Shown here: positions 42,883 to 55,200 of the stretch, piece after piece | Position numbering within the stretch: position 1 is the stretch's first letter | How the letters are laid out: every line of letters starts with the position of its first letter | Origin: Seminavis robusta | Lineage: Eukaryota > Bacillariophyta > Bacillariophyceae > Naviculales > Naviculaceae | Direction of reading: 5' to 3' | DNA length: 64,000 nt | NCBI GenBank assembly: GCA_903772945.1 | Contig: CAICTM010000078.1 | Location: forward strand, 62,001 to 126,000 | Notes under the pieces: model-generated | Told to the model about the DNA's origin: nothing | Databases searched by the model: none | What the model saw: the letters and a program-made list of their open reading frames with translations, nothing else | Position numbers and translations under genes: made by a program

Positions 42883-43521
42883 ATGAAGACTGCAACCGTT
42901 CTACCAATTGCCTTGTTGGCATTCGCCAGCTCCGTCGAGGCTTTCACCACGAACGGCTTGAGTGTTCGTCAATCTACATGTACTACCTTAATGGCTCGGG
43001 GTGGGCGAGGAAAGAAGGGCAAGAAAAGCAGAGGAGGAATGGATTCTGCAGGGCAATCCGCGACGGACCCCGGTGTTGCTTCTGCGAATTGGGTTGCGAT
43101 TCCTGCCCCAGCTTTTGACTTTAGCAAGGCAAAGGACGGCAAGGTCGAGCTATTTGATACCAACTTGGTGACTCTCAAGGACTCCTTGACAAACCCAACC
43201 GGAGCAGTCTCTGTTCTGAAGCACAAGGGCGAAGTTTTCTGCTTTGACGCTGCCTGTCCATCCTGCAAAATCCCCCTTGCCAAGGCCACAGTACTCCCCG
43301 TGACATCCTCGCGACCAACACCAACTCTCACTTGCTCGTTCTGCAAAAGCTCCTACGATTTGAGATCAGGTCAAAAAACTGAAGTGAGCGCTGATGAAGC
43401 TGGTGGTGGTCTGTTTGCAGGCCTTGCCCAAAACCTTTTCAAAGCATCAGGCAACACTGACCCTCTCAAAATTCACCAATTAGGCGAGAAGGATGGAAAG
43501 ATGCTCATCACTCTTGACTAA
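42883..43521 (+). CDS. Plastid-targeted Rieske-like protein with Cys ligands
   Basis: Intronless, 212 residues. The start MKTATVLPIALLAFASSVEA|FTT is a signal peptide with Phe at +1, followed by a Ser/Arg/Lys-rich transit-like stretch (ARGGRGKKGKKSRGG), so import into the complex plastid is likely. Residues about 118-170 resemble the Rieske fold: GEVFCFDAACPSCKIPL, then LTCSFCKSSYDLRSGQ. Classical Rieske centres bind a 2Fe-2S cluster with C-x-H and C-x2-H; here both His positions read Cys (C-x2-C and C-x2-C). It could therefore be a four-Cys iron-sulfur site or a zinc site on a Rieske scaffold. The rest of the chain (FAGLAQNLFKASGNTDPLKIHQLG) is unremarkable. Neighbour: a convergent second plastid gene 323 bp away. 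Confidence 0.7.
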   Translation: MKTATVLPIALLAFASSVEAFTTNGLSVRQSTCTTLMARGGRGKKGKKSRGGMDSAGQSATDPGVASANWVAIPAPAFDFSKAKDGKVELFDTNLVTLKDSLTNPTGAVSVLKHKGEVFCFDAACPSCKIPLAKATVLPVTSSRPTPTLTCSFCKSSYDLRSGQKTEVSADEAGGGLFAGLAQNLFKASGNTDPLKIHQLGEKDGKMLITLD

Positions 43522-43844
43522 TGAAATATTTTTTGCATTAAAAATTTCTATGGCATGATGATATTCTAGTTCTGAAAGCTTGAAACCATTGCTTCAATCT
43601 AAAAAGACCAGCAATCAGAAAACTATGCATACATCACTCTGTCGACTTAATTTAGGCATGAAAACATAGCATGATGACTTCTTCATGAAATAAATTCACG
43701 GCGATGTCAGACCCAAAAGTTCTCAACTCGAGTTGATTCATTTCTATACGGTGTTCAAATACAACTATACCTCCCAAAGTTTGTATCATATAATGCGGCA
43801 CATTCACTAGAAGATTACCCCTCTATCCTGTGTTGCTGCGTAGC
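43522..43844. other. Convergent 3' spacer
   Basis: A 323-bp AT-rich gap between the ends of two plastid-targeted genes. It probably holds both polyadenylation sites; no gene seen. Confidence 0.5.
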
Positions 43845-44485
43845 TTAGCTTGATGGCGGCTTTGATTGCGATGCGTCAACGGGAGAAAGCAAAAGCGACA
43901 GCCAGTTGCCAACGGAGAGACCCTCAGTCTTTTTTCCACCCTTCGCAGCCACTTCCACTGGGTCGTCTGGGTAAATTTTCAGGTTGTATCCAAATTCGAA
44001 TTCCTGCTCAAGTCCTTCCAGTTTGGGATACGTTCGCATAATGGCAACTTTCAGGGCTTCTTCGTTGGCGTAGATTGCGTCTGTCACTTGAGCACCTCGG
44101 GGCACGGCGATGGAACCACATGGGAACCAAGATTGGTCGTCAGAACCGAATTGTCGCACATAGACAAGGTACTCTTGACCCCCAGATGCCGCAAGCTCGT
44201 CATATTTGGCTGCCTCAGAATCACGCTTCGTTTGCCCGGCAGATTTTTCTCGCTTTGGCGTCTTCTCAGCTCCAAAGCCCTTGGCCATCTGAAGCGATGT
44301 ACTGTGGTGTTCGGCATTCAAGGTTAGAAAATTAAGAGCATATCAAGCCGTACAAGAAACGAGTTTCGAACAAATTCTTACGTTTCGCTTCGAACCACGG
44401 AACGGCTAGTTCCCAGCATCGGTGAAAAGCTGTGGACATTGCTTGCCGCCAGTGCAACCAAAAGGAAAGAAAGCAGCTTCATCAT
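43845..44485 (-). CDS. HHL1/DUF6523-like plastid protein
   Basis: Exons 44485-44382 and 44301-43845 (80-bp GTAAGA...CACAG intron) sum to 561 nt, 186 residues. Exon 1 encodes MMKLLSFLLVALAASNVHS|FSP, a signal peptide with Phe at +1, so plastid import is expected. The mature part has a Lys-rich linker, then EYLVYVRQFGSDDQSWFPCG, IAVPRGAQVTDAIYAN and FEFGYNLKIYPDDPVEVA. This resembles the HHL1-like family; in Arabidopsis HHL1 helps repair photosystem II in high light. Similarity is judged from memory of the pattern, so function is tentative. Without exon 1 the protein would start inside the intron, which is why the two-exon model is preferred. Confidence 0.68.
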
Positions 44486-45244
44486 GGTTGAGATAGACGC
44501 TGAAGAAACAGGTGAAGAGGACTTGAATGTTGATTTTGTGCAACGATGAAGTCATTCATAGCCTTCTTTTGTCATTGTCAGTGCAAAAGACACCACACGG
44601 AACAGCTCATTCGAAAGGATGAGTGAGAGGGATACTGATGGATAAGCGATGACGTGGTGAAGCCCTTTTTCTAACAATTTTCAGCCGTGCTTAGAGCCTT
44701 CTTTTGCGATTACTTTTATCATTTTGACAATTTCTTAAACCTCCCTTGCCCCTCTCGCTACCTGGCAGCTAGACTCTAGCTATTGGTGGGCCTAGCTAGA
44801 ATACATGTTGGTGAATTTTCTATGGAAGCCAGCAAGAGCCTGGCTTAAAAGCAAAGAAGAGTCAGGATTAGATTCCATGGGTTCAGGGGAGATAAATTGA
44901 GGACCAGTACAGGGGCCCAAAGGCTTGGCTTTCAATGCTCATCAATGGAACCAAGGCTCCTTGAGGTCGGATTGGCAACTCTGGAGGCAACGTTTCTGTG
45001 AATACAAACTAGCTCCCAAGTGCCTGCATGTAAGTGTTCCTTGCTAGTACCGCAGGAGAGGTCAACATCTCCCCGAGACTTTCTTGCAACCTCAAAGCAA
45101 AAGCTCTAACAGATTCTCGTTCTCTTCTTGCCAAACATACTAACAAGTCCACCGCAATTTGATTAAGAGCTTTCAGAATTTGCTTTGCTTCTGGACAAGT
45201 ATTGCTTTATTGTATGCGTGCAAGTTACAACTAGTACTGGTAAG
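44486..45244. other. Intergenic spacer
   Basis: A 759-bp gap between the HHL1-like start and the exchanger gene end. GGCCTAGCTAGAATAC lies near 44789. Nothing else recognised. Confidence 0.45.
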
Positions 45245-47081
45245 CTAATCAAAGCCAAGAAATTCCATCAGAGCCACAAAGGCAATGCTCAACGGGAAGA
45301 TCAACATAAGAAGAACACCATGAAACGTTGTCAGGATATCCTTTTGCACAATGGCAGCAACGGCAAACTCGACTACCAGAATTGCAATCGTCTCAGCTGT
45401 GTATTCCCATGCCAAACCACGAAAGAAGATAAGCCCCATAAAGATGGATAGGCAAAATGTGTTGTTCATGGCAGCAGCACCCTCCAAAGCAGACAAGGAG
45501 ACAGACATTGTTTTGCGAGTCTTCTTGGATGCATAGTAGTAGCTCGCAACGACTTCACTTAGGTTGGATGCAAGCGGTGCAAGAATGAATGCAACGTAGA
45601 ACGGAGGTACGCCAATTCTCACAGCGACTTCTTGCATCACGTCTACCATGGGGTCTGAAAAGATCACCACGAGTGTAGTCCCGATTGCCAACATGAAGAA
45701 AGCTCGCTTTTTGATGGCAGATTGTTGTTGATCTGGAGGTAAATCGGTAAAGTCTGCTGGTACTTCCTCTTCCTCTTCTTCCCCTTCGGCCAAGATGCCC
45801 TTTACGATTTCTCCATTGGCTTGGTCTCCTGCATCCCTGGTTTCTGAGCCAGTGCGTTCATCGTGTTCACGTTCCATGATGAAGGTATAAGCCATGGCAA
45901 TGAACTCGTCGAAGGAATAGGCACCATCTTTGTCATTGTCAAACTTTTTAAACAAACTGTCCATTTCGTCCGGTTTGATACTCTCGTGAAAGTCTCGGAA
46001 GAACCTGTATACTTCGATCCTATCAAGAGTTCCATCCCGATTATTATCATATGTCAGGAATGCATCCAACAAAACCTCTTTCAGATATTCATGGACTTTG
46101 GGAGGAAGAGCATTGTTCGCGTCCGTGTCAGCATCCATGTTCTTGTATTCAGGCATGTTTTCTGTGCTGATATGCATGTCAGGCTCCAAAATTGCAGCGC
46201 CCAAAGCACCCGAAAGGCTGACCTTGCCTTGTAGAAGAAGTTTCTTGACCGCTGCGACACGCTTCTCTTGGTCTTGTCCTTCATTGCTGAACTCGAGTTG
46301 CTTTTTCATGTATGCCACGAGCCCAACGATGCAAATGATTAATCCAGTCAAGGCCCACCAGTGCTCTGCTTGGGATACGTCCTCGGAGGGAGTATGGATG
46401 AAACTTGCTGGAAGTTGGATCAAGAAGAATGGGATGGTGGTGAATGCCATGATGAGACCTCCCTGCTTGACAGCTTTCGATGTTGCAACCCCTGTTGCCA
46501 TGAACTCATCGATAATGCTGGACTTTGGCGTAAGCTTTGGCTTGGAGGTATAGTTGGGTGTTCCTCCTGCATCCACATCTACTCGACCACCAAAAATTGC
46601 GAGGGCAAACGTGACTGTCAAAAGCATGATTGTAGAACCAGCCAGGGCTCCGACACCAACGGCCAAGCTCTCTTGTGCTTCCTCGATGGATCCAAGACCA
46701 CTAAACAGAATGATTGCTTTTGTGTTTGTGTTTTTGAAAAGCAGCTTTGAGCATGGCAAAACGAAATGACGATGGCTCTAACTGTCGCGGAACCTGAGCT
46801 TACCTCCATCGGGAACGGCCCCAAGCACTGGTAACACCACCCCTCCGACCAATCCAGCCATAGACGGAATCATGAGCAGCAGCTCAGACCCTTCTGAAAT
46901 CAGGCTTGAAGCCGAATAAAGAGCATATCCGTAGCTTCCAAAGAGCCACAGAAGTCCCGTCACTCCCACATCACTCGGTTCCTACATGTATAGAACGCGT
47001 ACAAACATGGAGGAGAATGAGCAAGACTTACTACTGAACGAATCTGGCAGAGTCCTTTCTACTCACGATAGAAGGAAACAT
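45245..47081 (-). CDS. EF-hand Na+/Ca2+-exchanger-like transporter (NCL type)
   Basis: Exons 47081-47067 (15 nt), 46981-46804 and 46716-45245 (introns 85 and 87 bp) sum to 1665 nt, 554 residues. The protein has about ten hydrophobic segments in two blocks around a cytosolic loop. The first alpha repeat reads GSIEEAQESLAVGVGALAGST, the second FILAPLASNLSEVVASYY; both are cation-binding motifs of the CaCA superfamily. The loop carries two EF-hands, DNNRDGTLDRIE (about 289) and DNDKDGAYSFDE (about 323), then a Glu run. This matches plant NCL/EF-CAX proteins, which move Ca2+ or Na+ across vacuole or plasma membrane under calcium control. The joins restore GAVPDGAIILFSGLGS. The first exon (MFPSI) is the least certain part; no other in-frame ATG fits. 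Confidence 0.8.
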
Positions 47082-47974
47082 CCTTGAATGGATAATTGAG
47101 ACGCCTTGAGATGCAACTTGCTTGTATGATGCCAACAAAGCTTCCACCACTTGTCCTTGCGGTCTTGATGTTTAGTTTCCCGGCACTTTCGTGACGGGTT
47201 TCGCCAAACGGGAATCTCATCATGTCACCTTGCGTTGCACTGGACGATGGTCAGAGGTACCACAAATTGGTCCCTTTTGCCCCGTTGGATGTTGGTTGTT
47301 GCAAGGGTAGCTAGCTAGTAGCCATTAGCCAGAGCCTTAGACTACACATACCGGTACATACATGAAGGTCAAAGGTCTGCCTCCTGTCTGATTCCTATCA
47401 CCATTGCATATATCCATTCTTTTCGTATGGATTCTATTCTCACAGAGCAGCCTCGACATTCAATCTCTGGCTAACTACTTGGTTGCTAGCTAGAACAGAT
47501 CAACGTACACATCGTAAACCGTCCCAATCTCGGCGTCAGGTTCTAGCTGTGGTATCGGCATCAGTTCCGTATCTGCCGGCCCTTTCGTGATATGTACGGT
47601 GCGGATCAGTACTGTACCGCCCAATTTCCAACAAGTCTTAGTTAGCCTAAGCACCCGATTTTGCTTTAAGTTGCATCAACGCCCCTTCTGTCACTCTGAT
47701 ACACGCACCCTTCAGCCAATTCTTACCGGAGCAATGTACGCCTACTAGATTCTATCCTGCTAACAATTGAATTTTCTATAGGAAGAAATCTGAGAAAAAG
47801 GATTTATAAATGAATCCGAAAGCAGCTACAGTACTACAAATTCAGCCCTTGTGAACTGAAGGAAAAGATATCAATAGCAGCAGCTGAACCCTTCTCATCC
47901 ATCAACTCCTCCTCTTGTTGCCAAAATTATCGTGAGATTTCCTCTCCGCTCTTATTTTTTCCTCGACAAATGAA
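47082..47974. other. Intergenic spacer
   Basis: An 893-bp gap. GTAGCTAGCTAGTAGCC lies near 47310 and ACATACCGGTACATACATG near 47347. No frame looks coding; it should hold the exchanger's promoter. Confidence 0.45.
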
Positions 47975-48850
47975 TTAGACATCAAACAGATCATCTGAAT
48001 TGAGAATATTCAAACTCTGCTGGAATTGGATGGTGTATTTATCCAATTTCACCGCAATTTCATTGTCGCTCCTCTTTCGTTCCGCGGATTCCTGTTCCAG
48101 TTCTTGCTGCAATTGAGCCAGTTCCTGTTCTAGTCGAGCCTCGACCGATTTTCGTCCCACTCGGCGTGCTTCCTCGTTGGATTCTAGCTGATTGACGAGT
48201 TCTCCAACACATTCAATGCGTTCCTGCCGTTCCCGGTCCCAAATATCCTCGTAATCTTTTCCGTGCGCTTCAATTTGCTGCAAGAACTGCCCTTCCCGCA
48301 CCAGTCGCAGTTTGCGCTCTGTTTCTGCTTCTTTCCGCAGTTCGTCCAGAGCCGCCGTGAATTCGTGTCCCTTCTTGTGGATTTGCTGGTCTTGTTGTTG
48401 CGACTCTTGCTTCCACCGAACTTCCAATTCATTGAATCGCTGTTCCAACAATGTCACACGCTCCTCAACGAGTTCTCGTTGTTCTTGAATTTCCTTTCGA
48501 CATCGATCTTCCCACTGTTTGATTTCTTCCTTGGCTTGTTGTTCCAAATTGCGCACGGCATCGACGCGACGTTTGGTTTCCGCGGCCAATGCTGCCTCTA
48601 GCCGCGCCACTTTGACGCGCAATTCGGCAATGTGAGAGTCTTCCTTTTCTCTTCGAATCCGTGCTCGTTCTTTCATGACTTGTTCAAACTCGGGTCCATC
48701 CAATTTGACGGCTTCTTCAATCGGTGTGGTGGCCAACATGATGCTCGTGTTGCTGCGCGGAATGGGAGACAAGAACTTGTTATTGTCGTCTGATGGCACT
48801 GACAATAATTGCGACGATGTGGGTTGTGGTTGGGGCGTTCCGACAGTCAT
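47975..48850 (-). CDS. SF-assemblin / beta-giardin-like fibre protein
   Basis: Intronless, 291 residues from ATG 48850 (MTVGTPQPQP); an in-frame ATG at 48931 would add 27 residues. A Pro/Ser-rich head of about 55 residues is followed by an almost unbroken coiled coil rich in Glu, Gln and Arg. The stretch REKEDSHIAELRVKVARLEAAL followed by ETKRRVDAVRNLEQQ matches, in pieces, the SF-assemblin family, as does the end EIAVKLDKYTIQFQQSL. SF-assemblin forms striated fibres at basal bodies in flagellates and is used in daughter-cell assembly in apicomplexans. Diatoms mostly lack flagella in vegetative cells, so a role in gametes or in the microtubule centre is inferred. Confidence 0.75.
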   Translation of the reverse strand: MTVGTPQPQPTSSQLLSVPSDDNNKFLSPIPRSNTSIMLATTPIEEAVKLDGPEFEQVMKERARIRREKEDSHIAELRVKVARLEAALAAETKRRVDAVRNLEQQAKEEIKQWEDRCRKEIQEQRELVEERVTLLEQRFNELEVRWKQESQQQDQQIHKKGHEFTAALDELRKEAETERKLRLVREGQFLQQIEAHGKDYEDIWDRERQERIECVGELVNQLESNEEARRVGRKSVEARLEQELAQLQQELEQESAERKRSDNEIAVKLDKYTIQFQQSLNILNSDDLFDV

Positions 48851-49227
48851 GGTTGTTTGTTTGTTGCTTGTTGCTAAACTAGAATGGATAATACTTGACC
48901 AAACTAAAGGGATAGATGGATTTTGGTTCACAATGACAGCACCATCGGCATCGTGGAGCGAGAGTGGAGAGTGTTCGGGGGGCTTCGCTGCGAGTTTTGT
49001 TCGTTAGATCCTCGTTAAGGTTAATGCTAACGACCCTTACGGGAAAGTGAGAGACTTCCATGGATCCGTCCCAGGCGACGAGACGAGCGAAGATGACAGT
49101 CCAACAAAATGTCTCTCGACACAAACCAAATCAATAGATAGAGGATACCTACAATAGTAATACAATCAAACAAACAATCGTATCGATCAAACCATCATCG
49201 AGCTAGACTACTACTTGGAGGAACAGA
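48851..49227. other. Divergent promoter region
   Basis: A 377-bp spacer between the SF-assemblin-like and giant ubiquitin-ligase genes; it must contain both promoters. No repeat or RNA gene seen. Confidence 0.5.
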
Positions 49228-52200
49228 ATGGTGTGGGGGGAAGGCGTTCCTTCTGGCAGAGAGCGCGCTATCGAGACTTTAATCGATCGAGAGCCACAAG
49301 GAACCTTCTATCGTGCCGCTCGGGTTTTGGTACGTTGAGTTTTTTCTCAGTCCGTCTTTTTATTAATGCCGTTGTCAAGACCTCATATTGTGTTGTATTA
49401 CTCTTCCTACCTATAGGACGAAGTGGTTCCTCAGGCACTCGTGAATCGTCCCAATGTGGTAACCAAAGGAGCTCTGGTAGAACAAGCCAAAGCGCTGGCG
49501 GAACATGAGATTGTCTTGTCCAACTACGACTCCGTCTTTGGGTTGGAAGGCAAGACGTCCTCCGCCACGGAACCCACTCTTGTCTCCAACACATCCAAGG
49601 ATCGTATTCTACGACATCACGCCAAACAGTGCAGTGTCCTACGAAAGAAATCCAATCCACAATCCACCCCTTCGCCTCAGTTTGTAGCGGCGCTGCGACA
49701 AGTCTACGGCAATGCCGCCGATGATTCTCCATCTTTTAACTTTCGAACACTCCTCAAGTCCATTATGGACCACAAGGTATTTGAGGCCGCTTCCACTACT
49801 TCCACCTCTGCTACTACTGCGACGCCAGCGGAACCCACGGGCGAACCCAATGAACAACCAGAGGAAACGTCCCCAAAAGACGCTCCTGTGGCACAAGTAG
49901 AAGCACTCATTGCCAATCTAGCGAGACTTTCGGAGGACAAGGATAATTCACTCATTCAGGGACTCCTTGTCGTCGCACTCTCGGTATTGACGCAAGCGGT
50001 TCCGGATCAGGAAGGAGACCACACGACCAAGAAAAACAAGGGGACGAGTCAAAATGTTATTCATAATAAGAAACCCAACAAGAAGGCCACTACGGAAGAT
50101 CCCACGGCGTCGCCGGCTCTGGCCGTTGGATCCGTTCTCTCCTTGTTAAAGTTGCCGGACAATAGCACGTTGGTGGATGGTGGATTCAATGTCGATCCAG
50201 AATTGATGGAGTATTTTGCGCAGGCGGCCATTGCCTATGAAGGCCGCATCGAGATACAGAAAGCTCGATTGCTTACCAAATTACAACAAGAAGTAGTGGA
50301 AACCAGTCCATCGGACACGGATCTGCGCACTGCCGAACCAATCGGTGATCCTACAGTTGACACGCCAGTCGTATCCACTCCGACACAGGCGGATACTAAT
50401 AATAATGATGATGAGGGCCCCGCCGATAATGACAACAACGACAGCGATAATAACAACGACAACAATGCCGAAACAAACAACATTCCGACGCATTTTGCCG
50501 ATCAAGTGGCAATCTTGGAAGGTGATGCCGCAGGTCAATTGGAACGCTTGGCGGAAGCCACACTTTCGGGTGCTGCTGCACTGGAACAAATCATTTCTTC
50601 GGCCACGGGCGATGAGACGTCGTCGGGTGCCGAAGAAGAAGAAGAGGAAGAAGCCGATATTAGTTCCGGCAGCGACAGTGGAAGTGGCAGCGATTCCGAT
50701 GAGGAACCGGGGCTCGTGACCAATACTGGTGGTGCCGCCGAAGAGCCGGCAACGGGATCCTCTCCCGCGACTGATGACGAAGGAGATGCGCAAGGGGATG
50801 ATGATGATGATGATTCGTCTTCTTCTGGTGCTGGCGATTGGGGAATGATGGAAGGAGCTAGACCCGGTAGTGAGGTCGATGTGGACGAAGTCATTGCCGA
50901 TGCAGAAGAAGAGGACGACGACGAAGAAGAAGAAGAGGAGGACAATGATGAAGATGATGTTTTACAGCAAGCGTTGGCGCTGAGCCTTTCCGAGCAAAAC
51001 AGAAACGCTGCCGAAGCCAACGCATCAGGAGAGGAAGCGCAGACTGCTGATGCTCACACTGGTTCAGGCGAAACACCAGCTGCATCGGCAGAAGAAAAGT
51101 CAACAAACGACAAGGATACCGACGCGTCGCTGCCACCTCTGCCGCCCAAGCCATCCTCTTATCCCTACGCCAGTTCTCTGGGCAAGACACACGAGGTGGA
51201 CACAGACCAAGCTGGGTCGGCAGAGGATCAAACTTTGCCCTATTTTGATCCTGCGGTTCTCAACAAATTCGGGTCTCTTCCTACCGCCAATGTCCTTGTT
51301 CACTTGCTCCTGTACACGGCTGGAGTTATTGAACGAAATAGATTTACAGGGACTACAACAAATGATAGTGGCAGCGCTAAGGAGGGAAGCTTCTCCTCTG
51401 TTTCTGGTGGAATCGGAGTTTCCTTGTTTCCGCCGAAACACAACAATGTTGATAGAAAAGAGGCCAGCAATGCAGAAGAGAGTGCCAGAGTTCCTGTCAC
51501 ACTTCAACTGCTAGTGGCATTCTTTCTACAGACAATCGAGAAAAGAAACGATGCCATTGCTGGTCTCCGCAAAGCTATTGCTCACGCCGAGCGCCATGCT
51601 CAAGGAGAAGACGTCGCCGACGAAAGTGGTGCCGATGCGGATGCTGCGGGCGGTAATAACACACCTCTATCGTCAGAAGAAGAGGACGACCCTGCCATTG
51701 CTTTGGCCATGAACTATGCAGAGGACGATGTAGCTTCCGAATCACTGGAAGCGAAGGGAATGATAAGGAAGGCTGCCGCGGCTGCACATGATGCTGCTGC
51801 AATGCTCAGACTACTGCGGCGGCGCTGTGAATCGTGGAAACAGAATGTGAAGCTGTACTCTGTTTCTGCCGTTCTGGCATTGAAGAGTCTTCGTCTTTTC
51901 CTGCAATCAACGGTGCGTCAGCGATTGCACGAACGTGAAGTCAATGGCAATGCTTCATCGTTCCTATCCGATTGTGGCGAGTTTCTGCCATCTCTCGTCA
52001 GTTCAAAGCTATCCATGTCGCTTGCTTCCCTCATGTCAGTCAGTGGATACACCGCCTTTTCCACCCTGCTGGGCGACGATGTAGCTGAGGTTGGTGAAGT
52101 ATTCTTGCCTTTGACGTTATACAAGGAGGCTGTGAGTACATGGGGCGAATGCGTTCCTATGGTGTATCCTTCGGTCACGGCACAAGTTGAGATACTGAGG

Positions 52201-55200
52201 AATCTGATTGCTGAATGTTCGCCTCGATCGGGCGGGGAACAAGGTCCCCACTTCAAGTCTGCCGAATCCTTGACTGCGATGCCGTCGTCAGAGCTCGAAC
52301 CCCAAGTACACCGACTTCAATGCCTGTGTAAAAGACTAAGGGTTGCAGACCTTCTCGACAATCTAATTCCCAATCCGGCGTGCTATGTCCCTGATGGAAA
52401 ATTCTCCGGCGTTGACACTGATGGTGAATCTGAGACTGAAGAATCTAAGAGCAAACGGCAAGGTACGGATCCATTCAAAGCGAGCGCCGTTGTTTCCCTC
52501 GTAGCGTCTGCAACCAAGGAAGTGTTTGGCGGAAAAGGGGAACTGCAGAGGCTGTTCTTGGCTCTATGCCACCGATATCATTCCCGTGTTCTTCTCTGGG
52601 GCGGCTTGTACGAGTCTTCTGAGAGTGATGTAGATGACGTTGCTGGGACCGCTGCGACCCAGGCTTCTGTTTCATCAGGTGATATCGTGCGTATTGGCGC
52701 TGCCCCTTCAAACACCCTACAATTCGACGCCACAAAATGCTCGGATTCCATCGCCATTTTGGCAAACCACAGCGAATCGTCGGGAGGCGCCAATGGATCA
52801 TCCGTGCACCAGCGTGCGTCGAAAGTCTGGGGCGCCGTACTTTCTACGCACCACTACAATCCAAAAACTGGAATCCATCGATGGGCCGTTAGACTGGACA
52901 AATGCGAAAGAGGGCACGTGTTCGTTGGCGTCGCCACAGCACAGGCTAGCATGCGCACTTACGTCGGCGGAGACAAGTACGGTTGGGGTATGATCGGAAC
53001 TCAGGCACTTTGGCACGATCGTCGAAAGGTGAGTGCATTGCTTTGTTAACTGGAGCCTGTGGTATAAATTCGCTTGAACGGAGTTTCTGACACGTCGTTT
53101 GGATCCACAGATCCGCGGTGACTATGGGGCAACGTTTCGCACGGGCTCGACTATCATCGTTACACTCGACACTGATGCTGGCACTTTGAGTTTTAGCTCG
53201 TGGAAAGACAACTCTTCTTCCAGTTCTTTCTCGTTGGATCCTCTTCTCCAAAATCAGTCTACGGCTCGCCGTCAAGGCCACATTGGAGGAACAGTGGAAG
53301 ATTGGGGTATTGCATTCGAAGGACTTCCACTTGATTCGCGCCTGTATCCGGCTGTAGGATTGTACCAGAGAGATGACCGCGTCACGCTGCTGACTGTGGA
53401 GAGCAACAGCAGAAGCACAGGGCGTGACGGAGGTGTTGACATTTCTGGCGGCTTGTGCTATTACCCTCTCCTTGACAAAGTATCCGATTCTCGTCGCAAT
53501 GCGGCAATAGCTCAGGTCCGGCAGTTCAACGACGCTTTGTCCTGGGAAGGAGTGCAGTATGTTATGGAAATGCTGCTTTACATTGAGCAATGCCTTGAGA
53601 ATGGGCGAGATGAGCTTATTCTTGCTGCACTCCTACCAAGCCTTTCAGCTGCTTTGTGTCTGGTGCCCAATTCGATTCCTATCCTTTCCGAACGATTTGC
53701 GCTGACGTTGTTGCCGCATCTTGGCAAGTTTCTGCTGAAGCTTGATGGGTATCGCGGTAAACAAAAGATGGTCCAGAATTTGTTCAGAACTGGGGTGAGG
53801 CCCGGAAAGTGGATCATTCGAGCGACAGGATCGTCCGGCGAGAACAGTGATTTCGAGGAATATGTCGTTGATTTTACCTCAGCGGTGAATGAGCAAGGAG
53901 CTACAGTTGGATTTGAAGGTACGGGGGTAGGAACAACAGGGAAGTCGAAAAATGGATTGGTAGCCATCTTTGGTACGACGAAAGGGTCGTCCGTTCATTT
54001 CGTTGAGGAGTGGTCAGATGGAAGCGACGAAGGATTCGGGTCAACTGCAACTCCCGATGAGACTTCGTCTTGTGTGGTGGCAGCTCGAATTAGCATGGAC
54101 GGGACGAAGTTCGAAGGGACGTACCGAAACGTCCAGTTTGGCACTTCAGGGAAGATTGCAGGGATCTTGCAAACTGACCACACCGCTTTCTCCAAGATTC
54201 GTCTGAAAGATGCTCCTGTTTCGTCGAGACAAAACGCCGAATTGGCAGATGGAGTCGTGATGGGAGAGGCAATCTTGTGTTTGGCATACAACCACATGGC
54301 AACCATCATTGGAGAGGACGCCGCTGGAGATCAGCAAAGTGGCGCATCTGTGACTCCCGTTAACCACGAGGGACAACCACTGTCCTCATTACGTCGGCTG
54401 CTCGCTGGTCAGCTCCTCGCTGGTTCGTCTCTTTCTTCCCCAGATGAATCACAACTGGTGGCGCTGAGAGAGGAATATGCATGGAAGAGTGATTACGATG
54501 ACCCGCATGAGTGTCGCAATCTGCGTTTACTGGATTCCTCGGGTGTTCAGAATATTTTGAGTGAATGTGCTGGAGGGCTTGCACCTTCCATATCGTCAGA
54601 AGAGATATTCAGCAAAGTTGCCACATTTGACGAACGTTTAGCTCCCAGATTTGGAGGCATGGGCTCGTTGCGGGGACTGTGCCCAGCTGAGTACGATAAG
54701 TGCCGAAGGCAGATCATTGGCGCATTTGTAAAATCATGTGGCCTCGTCGATGAACTTACCGACGAGGCTGAGGGTGCTGCTAGTCTGGAAGCCATCTGGA
54801 AAACATCGCTCAAGATTATGGAGGACGGGCTTCGCGATTCCATGTCAAATCCCACGACAAATGCGAGCAAGAAGGAATCCTGTGCAACCCGGTGTGAGCT
54901 GTACGGGCAAATCTCCCAGTTTCTGTGCTCCCTGGAGCTCTGGGAGCGGGTCTCTGTGGGAGACGCCAGTAGAGAAATATCTTCTTTCTACAGGAACATC
55001 CAGAACGCTGCAGACCTCCAGCTTCTTCAGAAGGAAATGGAAGCCTGCTCGCGACGATCGTTGCTACGTCTGATATCAGTGCAAGAGGTTGCCAACCTGT
55101 TTGTGAACGTCGACAAGGCCGCGCGTGACCTGGACAGCTTCATTGCACTCGAGTCCCTCATAATCGGAATGCCACGTCTGCTTGGCAGAAGCCCTGCAGA

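Noticed and set aside
46982-47058. Alternative upstream exon reading LCQIRSV for the exchanger
   Set aside because: It would need a 50-bp intron and has no start codon; the 15-nt exon with an 85-bp intron fits the local intron sizes better.
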